Below, one piece after another: positions 35,006 to 48,300 of a stretch of DNA of 64,000 bases (within the stretch, counting starts at the first letter, position 1; each line of letters begins with the position of its first letter). The stretch is from Gossypium raimondii (Eukaryota; Streptophyta; Magnoliopsida; Malvales; Malvaceae), in contig NC_068566.1 of the NCBI RefSeq assembly GCF_025698545.1, positions 45,673,192 through 45,737,191 on the forward strand, read 5' to 3'. Below the pieces are notes generated by a model. That model saw only the letters and a program-made list of their open reading frames with translations, was not told the DNA's origin and made no database searches. The translations under genes were made by a program, and so were the position numbers.

Positions 35006-38000
35006 ATGTGTAAATACATTACGATGGATCTCAACAATAATGAAAATATTGTGACGGCACTGGTAAAAGATGAGATGTTGTTGTGGAGTTGTTAAAGGTT
35101 AAATATATAGCCAACATTGGCTATGAGCTTTTTAATTATGCAAGTTTATCAAGTATCCCATTGCTTATATATCGGGAAATCCATTAATGTTGGATAGTCA
35201 AAGGGTCTATAATGTACAAGAATCTCTTATGTTAAATATTTTGAGTACTAAACTCCAGAGTCCTCAATGTTAGAAATTCATGAGTTGTATGATAAAGGAT
35301 TAGTTATGTCATTGTTCAGATAATCTCCAGTGATCAAATCATATTATCCAGATATGTTTATAAGTTATAGTAGGGGAGAATCTCTAATAAATATAGTCTA
35401 GGCGAACCCTAACTTACCTTTTTTACACTGTTCCTATAACTAAAATGTTATGATGATAATTTTGGTGATTTCATCTAAGCTAAGCTTGAGAAAAAACATA
35501 TGTTGAAGTCATTGGCATAGTGATATCGAGTCACAAGATGAATCAATAGCTTTTGTCAAAATAAGCCGAAATAATTATACATAAGAGCCCCTAAACTGTG
35601 ATCAGATGCTGAGTGTTGATGCACATAAACAAAATATGCCTATGAATTGTTAGATTTGGATTACCCTTTACTCAACCAATACTTCTATTAAAAATGTTTT
35701 GCAAAGACGAATCAATGACTACAACATCAATATGTCGGTGGATTTTAGGGTCACATATAAATACATTAGTTATGGTAGATTGATTCGGGCATCTTATATA
35801 TAGGGGAAATATAAGTGGGAAATTCACAAATATAACAACCCACAAATATGCATATGGGCCACATCTCCTATAGTGGTCCCAGCAACAAAACTCAAACAAA
35901 CTTTCCCCGTGGTGGCCATAAGAGCAGGGATTTGAAGAGGTAACCCTGAAGTGGCACCTGCTGTGTAAGTTCTGTGACATTTTTGTTTTGGTTGCAGCTG
36001 CACCCTAATTGACTTAGTAGATAAGGACTCCGCTTTCTTATATAAATAATTCAAAAGAATAATTAAACATGAAAATGGGTTAGGAAAAAAATTATTTATG
36101 AAAATGGATTGTTTTTAATTGTATTCAACAGTATCACTATTATGTTAGGCGACACTAAGCTACTTTCCCCTCAATCATGCTTTAATTGTTACCTTAAAAG
36201 AATAATTTTTTAATGGTGCCGTCTGATACAGTGGAGATATCGAACTGAAGTGTGATTATATAAAACATTCAATCTGATTAAGCAATTACCCTTTTTAGAT
36301 CAAAGGTACATACCAGCCAAGGTGCCAAGGGCCATCCTATGCATTTTTGGATCCAAGTCAACCATGAGATAATTTGGGGTAGGTTTGTTGATTGTTATCT
36401 CACTTGACGCAGGATCTTCAAACACAGAACAAATGATTTATTAATCTAGCACCAATAAGGAAAACGATACAAGGGCACATACCTGTACCATGGTTTTCGA
36501 AACCCATATCTAGGTTCCATCATGGTTTATTCATATAACTTTCGCCTAGCTCCAAGGCTTAAGCTCGCATAGTCGTCAAGGTTCATGACTCACTTCAAAG
36601 GAGTCACATTAAGAGGGACCTTCACATCATCGGAGCTAACTTCTCTTACGCTATTAAAAGAAGAGCTCGCCATAAAACCTCACCTAAGAGATTGACAACC
36701 TGGTGTTCTTCGACATGTGCTTTTGCGTCATTGGCAATAAAAGTATTAGGTTGTGTACGAGAACCTTCAACAAGCAAAGTAGATTGGACATTGGCCCTAT
36801 ATCAACTCTATCGACAATATTATTTAGCATTGAAAAGTTCACACCACCTTGGTCAAGGAAAAGGTTGTTAGATTCCACATTGAAAGATTTACAAGTTATT
36901 TAGGAGCTATGTGATACATCTAGAGCACCTCGCAAAAGAAAAGATGCAAAGGCAAATGGGATTTTACTTCGAACACGTAATAACAAAAAAGAATTAAGGT
37001 TTCCATTAGGTTTGTTAAGTAGATCACTCAAACAATAGGGGCCTCGGGGACGGATGAAATCAAACTCGTAGTTATTGATATGTAGACTTCAACATCGTAG
37101 CAAACTTTCTAACTCCATTCCTCGATGGTAGACTATAGCGTCACTCTAGTCCCTACTTCGTCCTCTAATCTTTTCCACTTAGAACCTTGCGAAGTTGTCG
37201 CCAATGAACTTGCACTGCCTGGGCCCTGACTTGCCATTGCAGCTAACAATTGTTGAAAGTAGTAAATAAAAATGAAAGAAGAAAAATTCGAAACTTGTTG
37301 AAAGAAAGTGAAAAGAAGAACCATGTGCTTGAAACTAATAAAAGAGAAAATAAAAAAGTAGGAGAATTTCAAAGAAATGCGATAGAAATATAAAAAATTC
37401 AATGCTATTGGTCTCTTTTTTATAAAGGCCTAAGGAGCAAAGCACGCTCTCAAAGTTTAGTGAGCATATGATAACGCCCAAGGCACGTGGTAGTACATTC
37501 CCCAATAAACTACCCTTCAAATTAGTGAGAAGGTGATATGTAGCTCAGTACACAGCAATAGTCTCCTCTCACACCCATTATGCCAATTGTAGCACGTCTA
37601 GCTTTGAATCATGCTCTTATCAAATCAACATTCATTTCAAATTTTTTATTACTTTCGAAGTTTATAACACTTAAAGGACATAAAAAATTTTAAAGTTAGA
37701 ACACTTACATTGCTTAAAAAAATCACACCTTGTAACAGGTACCTCGCTATAGTTAAAGTGATCCTTACCAACTTAAAGGATAAATTACAGAACTCAATAT
37801 CTCAAATGATATCACTTTATAACCTCCCATTCATTTAAGGGGACAATTGTCATACTTATATCTCACAAACTCACCTCATATCCCTCTAACATTGAGGGCC
37901 ACCATCCTTCACTAAGAAAGATCACCCACTAAGCTAAAGACACCTGCAAGCCCAAGACCTCGCCACTCAATATCATCGAGATCACACCCCTAACATGGAT

Positions 38001-38851
38001 AGAGCTTCTACCATTTATATGTCACATATATCAACATATATGTCTATTGTCCTGACATAACTACTTATACTTACGATGACAAAACATCAATAAGTTGATT
38101 AAATCCCACTAACTCTAAGATTAATACACCGACATATGACACCTTGAAAATGATAATTGGTAACCCCTTAAAAGCCTATGAATATTAGGATAAAAAGCAA
38201 GGATACTATCTCTCCTCTGAATTCATTCTCATCTTTCCTTGTCTCTTCTTCTTATTGACTCCTCTTCAGACACCCACATTCTGATCATTCCAACTTCTTA
38301 CTACTCTTTGCTACAAGACTGAACCTTACAAACCATCACTACATTCCCCTTGTATCAACAAATTTAAATATTAACATAATACGATAAACATTATTTTAAC
38401 CCCGAATCGCATCTTTCCTACTCTCATCACCGATGGTGGTACTTCAGGAACTGGCCTTTGCAATAACAAATGTGCAAAACATGTAACATTAAAACTAATA
38501 TCTATATAAATCTATACTATCTACTGAATAGCAACTACATTGGAATAACTTCATTTCAATCCATTAAAAAGATACATTAAATCCAAATAATAATTAAATT
38601 AATTATTGTAGCTTTGCTTTTCTTCTTCTATAAAAAACCCCAAAATCTTACATTGCAACACTCTTGGCCTCCCCTCTTCTTATTTCGTGTTTTCCAAAAT
38701 GGGGAGGAATGGTAACTAAAGGTAAGCTACAAACTAAGGTATTTGTACAATGCATTTGTTTGATGTTTTTCTTCTGTTAGCCTAAGCTCTAAAATATAGC
38801 CAACCCAATGAATGAAAAAAGTGACATTGTTTCTAATGCCCCATTGCAACT
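35006..38851. other. Decayed retroelement-like DNA, no intact gene
   Basis: The 36.3-37.4 kb part is less AT-rich and gives short minus-strand frames, one beginning MASQGPGSASSLATTSQG at 37237, which look like disrupted retroelement protein but could not be assigned. The 37.7-38.4 kb part has LTR-like traits (TAAAAAGC then a CTCTTCTTCTTATTGACTCC run). Next to 38851 lies the expected 3' UTR of the kinase gene. Confidence 0.35.
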
Positions 38852-41800
38852 TCAAGGCTCCGAGTGTCTTCGACCTAATCCAATGGCAGATTTTTGGACA
38901 ATGCCTGTCATTCTATTGATAATGTCTTCAAACGATGGTCGATTTTCTGGATTACTGCTTGTTTGGAACACAAAGAAATGGTTAGTTTTTGTCCATTTGC
39001 TTCCATTTGAAAAAGTAAAGATAGGAAATAGAGCAAGATCAACATATACCTTTGCCAACAGTCACGGATGATAGATTCTATCTGAGGATCAAGGCCTTCT
39101 GGTAGCTCTAATCGTCTATCCATGAAGCCTACAACTCCAACTACCTGCATTGTGGTTTCAATATAGTATTAAGATCAAAGATTTATGTTAGTTTTGTAAG
39201 AAAGGAAATAAAGTTTTGAGGTGTGTTAAAGAGGAAGACCTGTAAAGAGTTGAGGTTGTTCCATGGAATGGAGACGGTCATTAATTCCCACAAGATAACT
39301 CCAAAACTGAATACATCAGACCTGTTTAGGATTGATGTCAGGAACCAGGGAAGGTTAAAGAAAGATCAACTTGATTCTTAATGTCTTAACTGGAAAAAAC
39401 TAGAAACTAAAGATTACTTTTCATTTGAAGGCTCATTCCTGAGGACTTCCGGGGCCATCCATTGGGGCTGCAATTAGAGAAACATTGAATGAAGTTCAGC
39501 AACTTGTTGTGCAAGTGATTTTTATGAACAAGATTGATGCAACAAGTACGAAAAAACATATTGATTCTTCTTCGCATAATTTCTGCTACATGATCTATTA
39601 AAGGAACAGAAAAGAATAAGAAGGGGTCATTACCGTTCCTCTTCCAGACTTTGTGGTTAAGAAAGTTCCATTTTTCCACCTAGAGAGGCCAAAGTCTCCA
39701 ACCTAAGACATTAATTGAACCGTAAGCAATCTGAAAATGATTAAACCAGCTCGAACCATTTGAAGATATCAACCGATATATGTTACCTTGACATTCCAAT
39801 TCCTATCAACAAGGAGATTAGAAGACTTTAGGTCTCTATGCACTATTGGTGGATTCCTATGATGCAAATAATTCATGCCTCTAGCCTGTGGAGAAAAATG
39901 TAGTGTGAGGTTTTTTTTGAAAGCTAACCAGCTGGGAACTTGGGATGAAGGAAAAGGGATGGAAAACTCACAACATCAAGGGCCATCCTCATGCGCCTTT
40001 TAACGTCCAATGCCTGATTATTCTTGTGGAGTGCTTTGAATAGGCTTCCCCTGGTTATCAAACAACAATAAATGAGTGCTACATACCACCAATAAAGGAT
40101 CAGTATACATAAAACTTTTTTGAGTTGATCTTCTAGATGTAAACGGGTACTATCACAAAATGGGAAAGAGTGTTCTACATCATTCCTAGCACAAGCAAAG
40201 GTCGAAAAGAATAAAGTAGGACACCGAAACACCCTCTGTAGAATGAATTATCAACAGAGGGTCATTGATAGAGTACCCCTTGGACAAAATAGCAACTTCA
40301 TTACCTAGGCAAGAACTCGGTGACAATTGCAAGTCGTTCTTGTGAGTACACCGCTCCCATGAACAGCAGTACATTTGGATGTCTCAGTTTTCTCATTATA
40401 TCTATCTGAAGAGTAAGAAACAAAACTCTTATGTATCAGATCATTTTCCACATGATATTGCCTCATCAAAAACGAAGAGTTCAGGGTACCTCTTTTTTGT
40501 AATCTAGTAATGTTGGTTCTTTATATTCACCAGCAAAATAGACCTTAACCGCAACATCCTTCATGCAGCAAACGGTTTTTGTCCAAGTTAGTAAATGTTT
40601 TTACATGAATATTTGGTACAAGAAATTGAAACAAATGCATGAAAGAACTTACTGATCCATTCCAAATCCCACGATAAACAACCGCATAAGAGCCTGAGGG
40701 GCAAAGCAAACAAATTGATTGGATATTATAAAAAGTATAACACTATCATTGAAGGAAATAATAGAGTGCAACCAATAAACAACAATGGAGTCATATGTAA
40801 TGACCAACGTACTTCTCGGAAAAATCACTTTAAAATGAAGGTCTAACAAAAGTAATATTAACAACCTTTAAAATGGTTTAATTTCAGGTAACATTTACCA
40901 GACACGCATCTTAAACTTCGCTTGAAACATGAGCCAGTTAGTTCTTCATTGCTTTTGAAAAGTGCTTTTGAAAAGTGCTGTGGAAAAGTGCTTTTCAGAA
41001 GTGCTTTTGAAAAATTTGGTTTAAAATTTGAGTGTTTAGTATTACTGTCAAAAGGTCCTTTTGAGAAATAAAATCCATTTTAGACATGTTATTATCAAGT
41101 AACAAATATGCATTTAAATAATATTTAAATTAGTTAATATTATTATATTTTAGTAAGAATATAAAAAAATTATTATAACTTGTTAATATTTTAATATATG
41201 AAATATAAATTTTAAATATTTTAAGCAATAAATATTAATTATTTATAAAATTTAATTAGAATATATAAACTATATTTTAAATATTTAAATATAACCATTA
41301 AATATTTGTAATTAGTATTTTAAAAAATAATTTTTTATTTTTAATTAATGATTTTAACACAATTGTAATTAAGCACCAAGAAAAAAAAATAAAAATACCA
41401 TGTTATTGGAGGGGTAAAAAAGTAATTAAGCTCCAAAAGTGCTTTTAGCTTCTCCTTTTCAAAGGTGCTTTTCAAAAGCACTTCTGGAAAGCTAAAAATT
41501 TTAGCCAAAAGCAGCTTGTTCTTCATAGCTTTTCTTTCAAAAGTGCTTTTGGATTCAGAAGTGTTTTTTTTAAGCAATGAAGAACTGGCCAGGATCCACT
41601 TCTTACCGGTCAAACTTTATTTTTTTTCTTTTTCTATTTTACTCAGGTGCACCAGCATGCAGGCATATATAAGCATGTCAAAACTCAAAAAAAAGAAGTT
41701 TACCTTGTCCAACCTCCTCCCCTAAATGTAGGTCTTCCCAGCGAATCTCACAGTCAACCATAGAGTTTGACTCATTGTTGTCCCCTTTGCTTGATTGACT

Positions 41801-44800
41801 TTCTTGGCTGCCTGTGCTGTTCCCTAAGCTTGAGAAGCCTTTACCATCTGTTTGCTTTTGTAATTCATCTTCCATCACTGATGCATCCATATTTAGAAAC
41901 TCTAGGTCCGATTCATTTTCATTTACTTGGCACGCTAATCCTGCGGTGGATTCTGTTATTCGGGTTACTGAAAATTTTCCATTGTACTCTCTCGAAGAGT
42001 CTACAACAGATCTCTCTTCAACAAGTGTTGGACTAGTGCGCTTTTCTACACTTAAAATTGCATTTTCAGCCATAGAGGAAGAATTGAGGTGGTTCTGAAT
42101 TGATGTTTTTAAACCCCTAGAAACATTATGTTCATTTTTCACATCATTAGTTGCCGATCTACTAGTCGCATCCTTTCTCTGAGGACATTCATCATCTTCG
42201 TTGCTGTGGTTGCTAGGTCCCCCGATGTGCAGTTTCGCCAAGACTTTTGCAGCCTGCAGTCATTCCATCAAATATTTAGCAAAAAGTGTTCAACAATATG
42301 AACAAGATATGACAGAGAGGTAGAATTGCTTCAACGAATGCAATCTTCAGTAGGGTGATAACATGATAATGTCTACTCTGCAGGTTTTAATGATTTCAGA
42401 AACAAATCGAAGTAAGATATGAACAAGCATAAGCAATTGGAGACAGTTTAAATTCCCTAAAGAATTCTGAATTCGGAACTTCTCATCAATTAGTTATTAT
42501 GCAATGCTATTTATCTACTATGAACTATGACATCCCAAAACTATCATTCAAACATTTGGTTGAGATAAGCTTATAATAAACTAAGCTGAAAGTATGTCAA
42601 TACAATTTTCTTAGGTTGAGCAAGATCGAATGCAGTTTCATCCTTTTGAGAGCTAATTCCTACAGCTGTGTTCCTCCAGTCAAGGAAACTGGAGTTAAGT
42701 TCACCTTCCTTGAATAATACAAAAGAGAAAGGAAAAAAGAATAAGTTAGGTATCTAATTTAGAGATATATAGAACCAGATGAAATGCAATCTCAGAACAA
42801 AGCCTTACTGCTATATTAGGAGTCTCTAACTTGTCTACTGTACTTGTTGCAGCATCCTGTTCTTCCATTGACTTAGTACATGAGTTGCTTACACCATCTT
42901 GTTTCTTGAGTAGAAATTTTGAAGCCTGGGTGTTTTGACAGTGCACAATGTCAAGCTTTTTAGAAAAAAATGAAATTAGAACAAGAAATGGAAAATAACG
43001 AAAGAAAAATGGGGAAAAAACGTTAGTAATGCTATAAATAAGCACCAGATTAGAAACAGATGATGCAATCTGTGGCCGTGGTGGATGCCACTGCATGCCT
43101 TTCATCTTTGACCTCCTTGGTCTACTATGATCCTGATATGGTCCGGTATTCTCTGAATTTAAACCATTATAAATGGCCGCATCACTTGAAACTGTTACCA
43201 CACCAGTAAGCTGACCATCTTCATACAATGGACTTTTACTCACCAAGGCCATAAATATTTCACCTGATCTCCTCTTGAAAGGGAACTGACCTGACCATGA
43301 TTGCCCAGAGATCAACTTCTCCATAATTTTCTTAAGGGGAGAATGGTATTCTTCAGCTATTAGAAGTGCTCTCTCTCTTTGTCCCAAGACTTCATTGGAC
43401 TTCCATCCGAAAAGATTTTCAGCTGAGCGATTCCTGTGGTAAGAGAACCCTTTTCTTTATCAGCTGCACAACTTGAAAGTGATGCATGATTTAATGAACA
43501 TGTGACAAAAGGATTCAATAAAAAATAAAAATAAAATTCTTCAACTTTAATGGCAGACCATTTCAGCAATGCCTAAAAGATAACAATATTAACAGCAAGC
43601 TCGAAGATGCATTTTCTCTGAAAGAAAGCACGCATAAATAATCTCAAATCAGTTGAAGAGCTGGCCCTTGATTTTTTATCCTATAGCTTCTGTAGAATAT
43701 AGCTTGAGAGACAAGCAACAAATATAAGTAACAAGTTACCATAGTCAAAGGTGAAATATTTTACCATGGTCCTCATTACATGTAATATAAAATAGAAGAC
43801 ACTTCTCAATATTCCTTAGGAATCAAAACTACCTAACGAATTTTTAGTTGAATATACATATCAATCAAGAAGAGAAGAATACAAACGAATTGCATCAAAA
43901 CACATCTTATAAAAAAAAAAAATTATGATATCAATTTCCCTGATTTTGTCCATGACAACAATTCAAAATGCCTCGACTCTTTTAGAAGAGGTCCAGGTCA
44001 AATAGCAATGATTTGAGACACTTATTTTTACACTATTTTAAAAGCTCAAGGACTCAGTCATATGAATACGTAGAATCTCCAAACCTAGCATGAAAGGAGC
44101 GAAACAGATATTCAATTTAAAGTGAGTAAACACAATTCCATACTCAATCTCATAGGCATGGGAATCCCCATTCTCCATTAACATTATTAGCTAATTTGAA
44201 CTTTACTAGATAAAGGTAGATGCCTTTGACACCATAACTCATTCGAATGATACACATTTAGCCAACCAACCACTTAAAAAAAAACTGGGCTAAAAGAGGA
44301 AAGGACATGTAGACTATCATGTTTCTTGAAAAAGTAAGCTTATTACTCTAGTACTCTTTGGACTACTAATTATAGAAATTCTTAGAAAACTTGAATGCAA
44401 ACTAGATATTTATGTGGTTTGGGTATCTTTTGACCAGCAGTTGTAGAAATTTAATCTTGAAAGTAACTGATGCCAATAAATTTCCTGCCATATGAAAATA
44501 AAGCAGAGCCATCCGTATTGAAGACCGACCAACTCTAAAAGGTTAGAAGAAAACAAAAAAAGAGGGTTTCGAATTGGATGCGATCTTTTATCGAACATCT
44601 TAACTATATTTTAGAACTATACACTACAAGAAGAAAACAACAAAAAGAATACAAAAGAAACCCAATCTAATGCTTCCTTATTCTTTACATTAACATTCTT
44701 ATATGCTTTAAATTTCATTAAAAGTCAACATTACTGCTTATCCTAAGAGAATGCATCCATTTTAAACATGATCTAGAATTCTACCTTACCCAACTTCCAA

Positions 44801-45327
44801 TTTTCAATTAACAGGACTAATGTTTATTACTTTAAAACCAAAATATACAACAAAAACAGTTTTTAAAATCTATAACAATTATCATACAAACAACTGTTTC
44901 ATCATGAAAACAACAAAACACCCAGAAACGAGAATCAATCATTTCAAAAGAACCAACATAGTAACTACACAAAGGATCAATAAAAAACTTCAAAATTCTT
45001 TTTAAGAAATTAAAGGGAAAAAAAAAGGTACCAAAATGTAATCCTTCCCGAAGTAGTCGAGGAGACATGGATAGCATGTCCAATGGAATCCAACACGTTC
45101 TTAAAAGGTGTTCCCGTCGAGAAGTAACCGGGAAAAGTTACGACGACGGGATATGACGTGGAATCGCCTGAATCTGACGCTACCATAACTTCTTCTTCAT
45201 CATTTCTTTTATCTTGCTGCACAAGCTCATCAAACTCTTCTCTTAACTTAACATGACTCGCTTCCAAACTCAAACACCGATCCACTAAAACTCGATAGAG
45301 ACTCGCTACTGAGTCATCCCCAGCCAT
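38852..45327 (-). CDS. PAS-domain Raf-like MAPKKK (B2 type) protein kinase
   Basis: Fifteen exons: 45327-45032, 43433-43046, 42925-42809, 42708-42604, 42253-41704, 40693-40653, 40558-40490, 40405-40305, 40050-39972, 39885-39787, 39702-39634, 39467-39418, 39321-39240, 39144-39050, 38957-38852; 748 aa, phases close throughout. Residues about 65-180 form a PAS domain ([36 protein letters not shown]). A Ser-rich linker follows. The kinase (about 475-730) has [19 protein letters not shown] with Lys504, [10 protein letters not shown] with Asp600, VGDFGLSR with Asp618 and QWMAPEV, so all catalytic elements are present. PAS plus Raf-like kinase is the plant Raf7-11 group; Arabidopsis members are linked to ABA and seed dormancy. 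It predicts a soluble Ser/Thr kinase. Donors after exons 2 (GTGCTT) and 4 (GTATTG) are weak, so the linker exons may be variably spliced. Confidence 0.92.
40931..41590. mobile_element. MITE in kinase intron 5
   Basis: The left end GCCAGTTAGTTCTTCATTGC and the right end GCAATGAAGAACTGGC are inverted copies. Both sides then carry AAAAGTGCTTTTGAAAAG-type sub-repeats, and the centre is very AT-rich and non-coding. The form is that of an hAT-like plant MITE. No clear target duplication by eye. It fills most of the 1 kb intron between the exons for VGQG and SYAVV. Confidence 0.7.
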
Positions 45328-48300
45328 TGAAAATCACTTCACCGGTGGTGACTCCTCGGAGATGGAAGCAACAAGTTTTTTAAAAAAATGCTGATAGCCA
45401 GTTTGTATATTAGCTTTTGGTAATAAATAAAAAATAAAAAAATAAAAAAATATAATATAGTTTAATATCGAGGTGGTCGTTTTATCGTATTTGTTTTTCA
45501 GTAATTAATATTTACTTTTAAAATAATTATTTTTATTTATTATTATTTTTTACGAATCGTGGGGTCAAAGGGTGGACGCCACGTGTCTTGGCCGGCTAGG
45601 TGAAGCCATCAGGTGCGGACAGGTGCAACGTCGGGAAACACAAAAGGCAAATGACGACGGGAATTTGATATTTTTAGAAAGCGAGTTTGCCATTGGTTAA
45701 GGAAGCGGGCAGCAAATTCAGCAATTTTTATGACGAAAATATCCTTGGATTTGACGGGAAAATTACTTCTCTTACCCCTGCCGCAATAAGTTAGAAATGA
45801 AGCAAGTCGGGGCGTAGGGGTGGGGTGGGGTTAGGTTGCTTGTACTCAAACCATTTTCCATTTATTTTAATAATTTGCTGACGTGGAGTTAGTCTAATCA
45901 CAGAGAAAAAAATCACGTACGGCTGGCATTACATTAGATTCCTGTTCTTCTTTAAAGCCAAACCAATTTCAAGGGTTCAAATTCTAGTTTTGGTCCCTCT
46001 ACTATTCTTAAATTTGAGATTTAGTCAATATGCTTTGTTTTAACATAATTTAGCTCCTATATTTTTATAAATGACATTAATTAGTCTAAATAATTAACAA
46101 TGTTATGGAGTGAATTTTTGCTCACCACGAGCCCAACCCGATTTTTATACCTCCTACCTCAACTTCGCCATAAACTCAATTTTAATTAAAATTTTGATAT
46201 CATATCCCAACACACACACACACACAAAAAAACTTTGGATCTTACTTGACCTATCTTGTAATATTAATTTTTACAAATTTTAATGAAATAAATTTATAAA
46301 AATAAAAATATTTAACTAATATGTAATAAAAATAGTTAAAATCTTATAAAAGTATATAAATGTTCAAATATTTTAATTAAATTAAATAATTTATTATAAA
46401 ATTATTATAAGAGTATTTTGGTAATTTTCGAGGCGAAGCAATACAGGTTTCATCAAAATTCGTCCTCAACCAAAACTCAAAAATTTTAATTGAAAATCAC
46501 CCTGCCCAACCCATTTAATTGATTTAAATAAGTTTGCTTCTAAAGGGCTCATGTTTTGACACGATCAGTCTCAAGTGAACTACTTTGATTGTGCTATTTG
46601 TACCTCTTCTACGGTTGACATTATCACTATTAATAGGTTGGTTAAATTGGGTGAGTATGAGGGGAGCTAGCTTATAGTATATTGGGTGAGCTTATTGGCT
46701 CGGGTTTTAGGTGCTCTCATTGTTCCCTCTTTCTAGTCCATCAACGTTCACAGGCAAAGTGTAGTAGAGACCTAAGGGGGTCATGGCCCCCTTAAAATGG
46801 TAAAATTTTAATTTAGTAGTGGTAAAATTATACTTTGACCCCTTAAAATGATAAAAAATTGATTTAACCCTTTAAAAATTATAAGATATATGTTATTAAA
46901 ATGATGAAATTATATGTTTACTATTGCAGAAATAATTTTAGCTTTGCCATTGCCAACGTTTCCTTCTTTAACGAATATTACCTCTTTTTCTCAAAAGAAA
47001 CGATTCATGTTAGTATTTTAATCGAAATAATTAATAGCATTAATTATTCGGACTATCTAAAAATATTATAAAAACAAAAGATCAAATCATTGTTAAATTA
47101 AAATAAAAATGAATGAATTACAAATGTGAACATAATAGAGGGACCAAAAATAAAATTTGACTATACCAAAGGCTGATGAAATCAGTTGTGAGCCGTCGAT
47201 CGTTAACTGGGTTGACAAATGGAAGAGAAATCCAAAGGTCAGAATTACATGATGGCATTGGAGATGATGGAGTTGAAAAGAAAATGTGTGAAAGCCATTT
47301 GATGTTTCCATTTTATAAAGGTTTCATAATTGTGCCAACTGTACTTGCACTATATTTTTTATGGTTTAAAATTAAATACTTGGAAATACACAATAAAATT
47401 TTCAACACTCTTTTTTTGGAAATTCACTGTGGCACCATAGTACTTATTTTTTATGAGTTAAGGGCGTAGGGGTGGGGTTTCAGGTTTGGCCAACACTAGC
47501 CCTATATAATAATAATTGAATAATTAACAAAATTCGTTTGCACCACAAATTTTAAAAAGATATTTATTAAACTTACTCCTAAAAGTAATATTTATATTTT
47601 TATAAACAAAAAAAGTAATATTTATATTTGGATTTTAAAAGGAAGGACTTTTTTTTTGGTCAACAATTTTCTGTCTTGCTAGAATTGGTATAGGTAGATC
47701 ATAAAAATCTCAAAAAGTTCCTTTTTTTTAGTGAAAAGTTTTGTGGGTTTTTAATAATATTTGATTGTTTCTATTTTGATATTTGAAATTATTATTTTAT
47801 TATTGTATATTTAAATTTTAAAAAGATAAAAATGTAATATATTATATAACTATTGCGAGGTGTGTTGTTTGTCTTGCTGCAATGTGTCAATGGCGGCGTC
47901 CACTTTCATCACCATTGTGACTAATCAACAAGTTATCTTATTTGAAAGATTGACAAATTATTGAAACAACCCTTTGGGCTATGTTGATATCTTGAAATGA
48001 TTCTAGCTTACCAATGAATATCAATTCACTTGGAGACACATATATTGAGGATCGGATCGATTATATAAAATCTCTTGAATTAAAGAAGTTGGATCAAACC
48101 AAAACTTGAAGACTTAAGTTAGCAACCCTTTTTACTTTGGTCATTAATACTATATTGTATTAAGCTATTTTAGTTGTCATTTAGAAGGGATTGTGATTGA
48201 TCTTTTTAGTTTGTTAGCAAGTCTTGAGAATCCCTGAATATTTTGAGAGATTTGTATAGGTTGTTGTACTAATTTTTTGAACTCTTATTTGTTCAATAAG

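Noticed and set aside
35672-36054. Minus-strand frames of 102 and 76 codons
   Set aside because: Overlapping frames with no domain or splice logic; probably degraded repeat DNA.
47176-47469. 97-codon frame downstream of the kinase promoter
   Set aside because: No similarity recognised, and no splice or promoter support.
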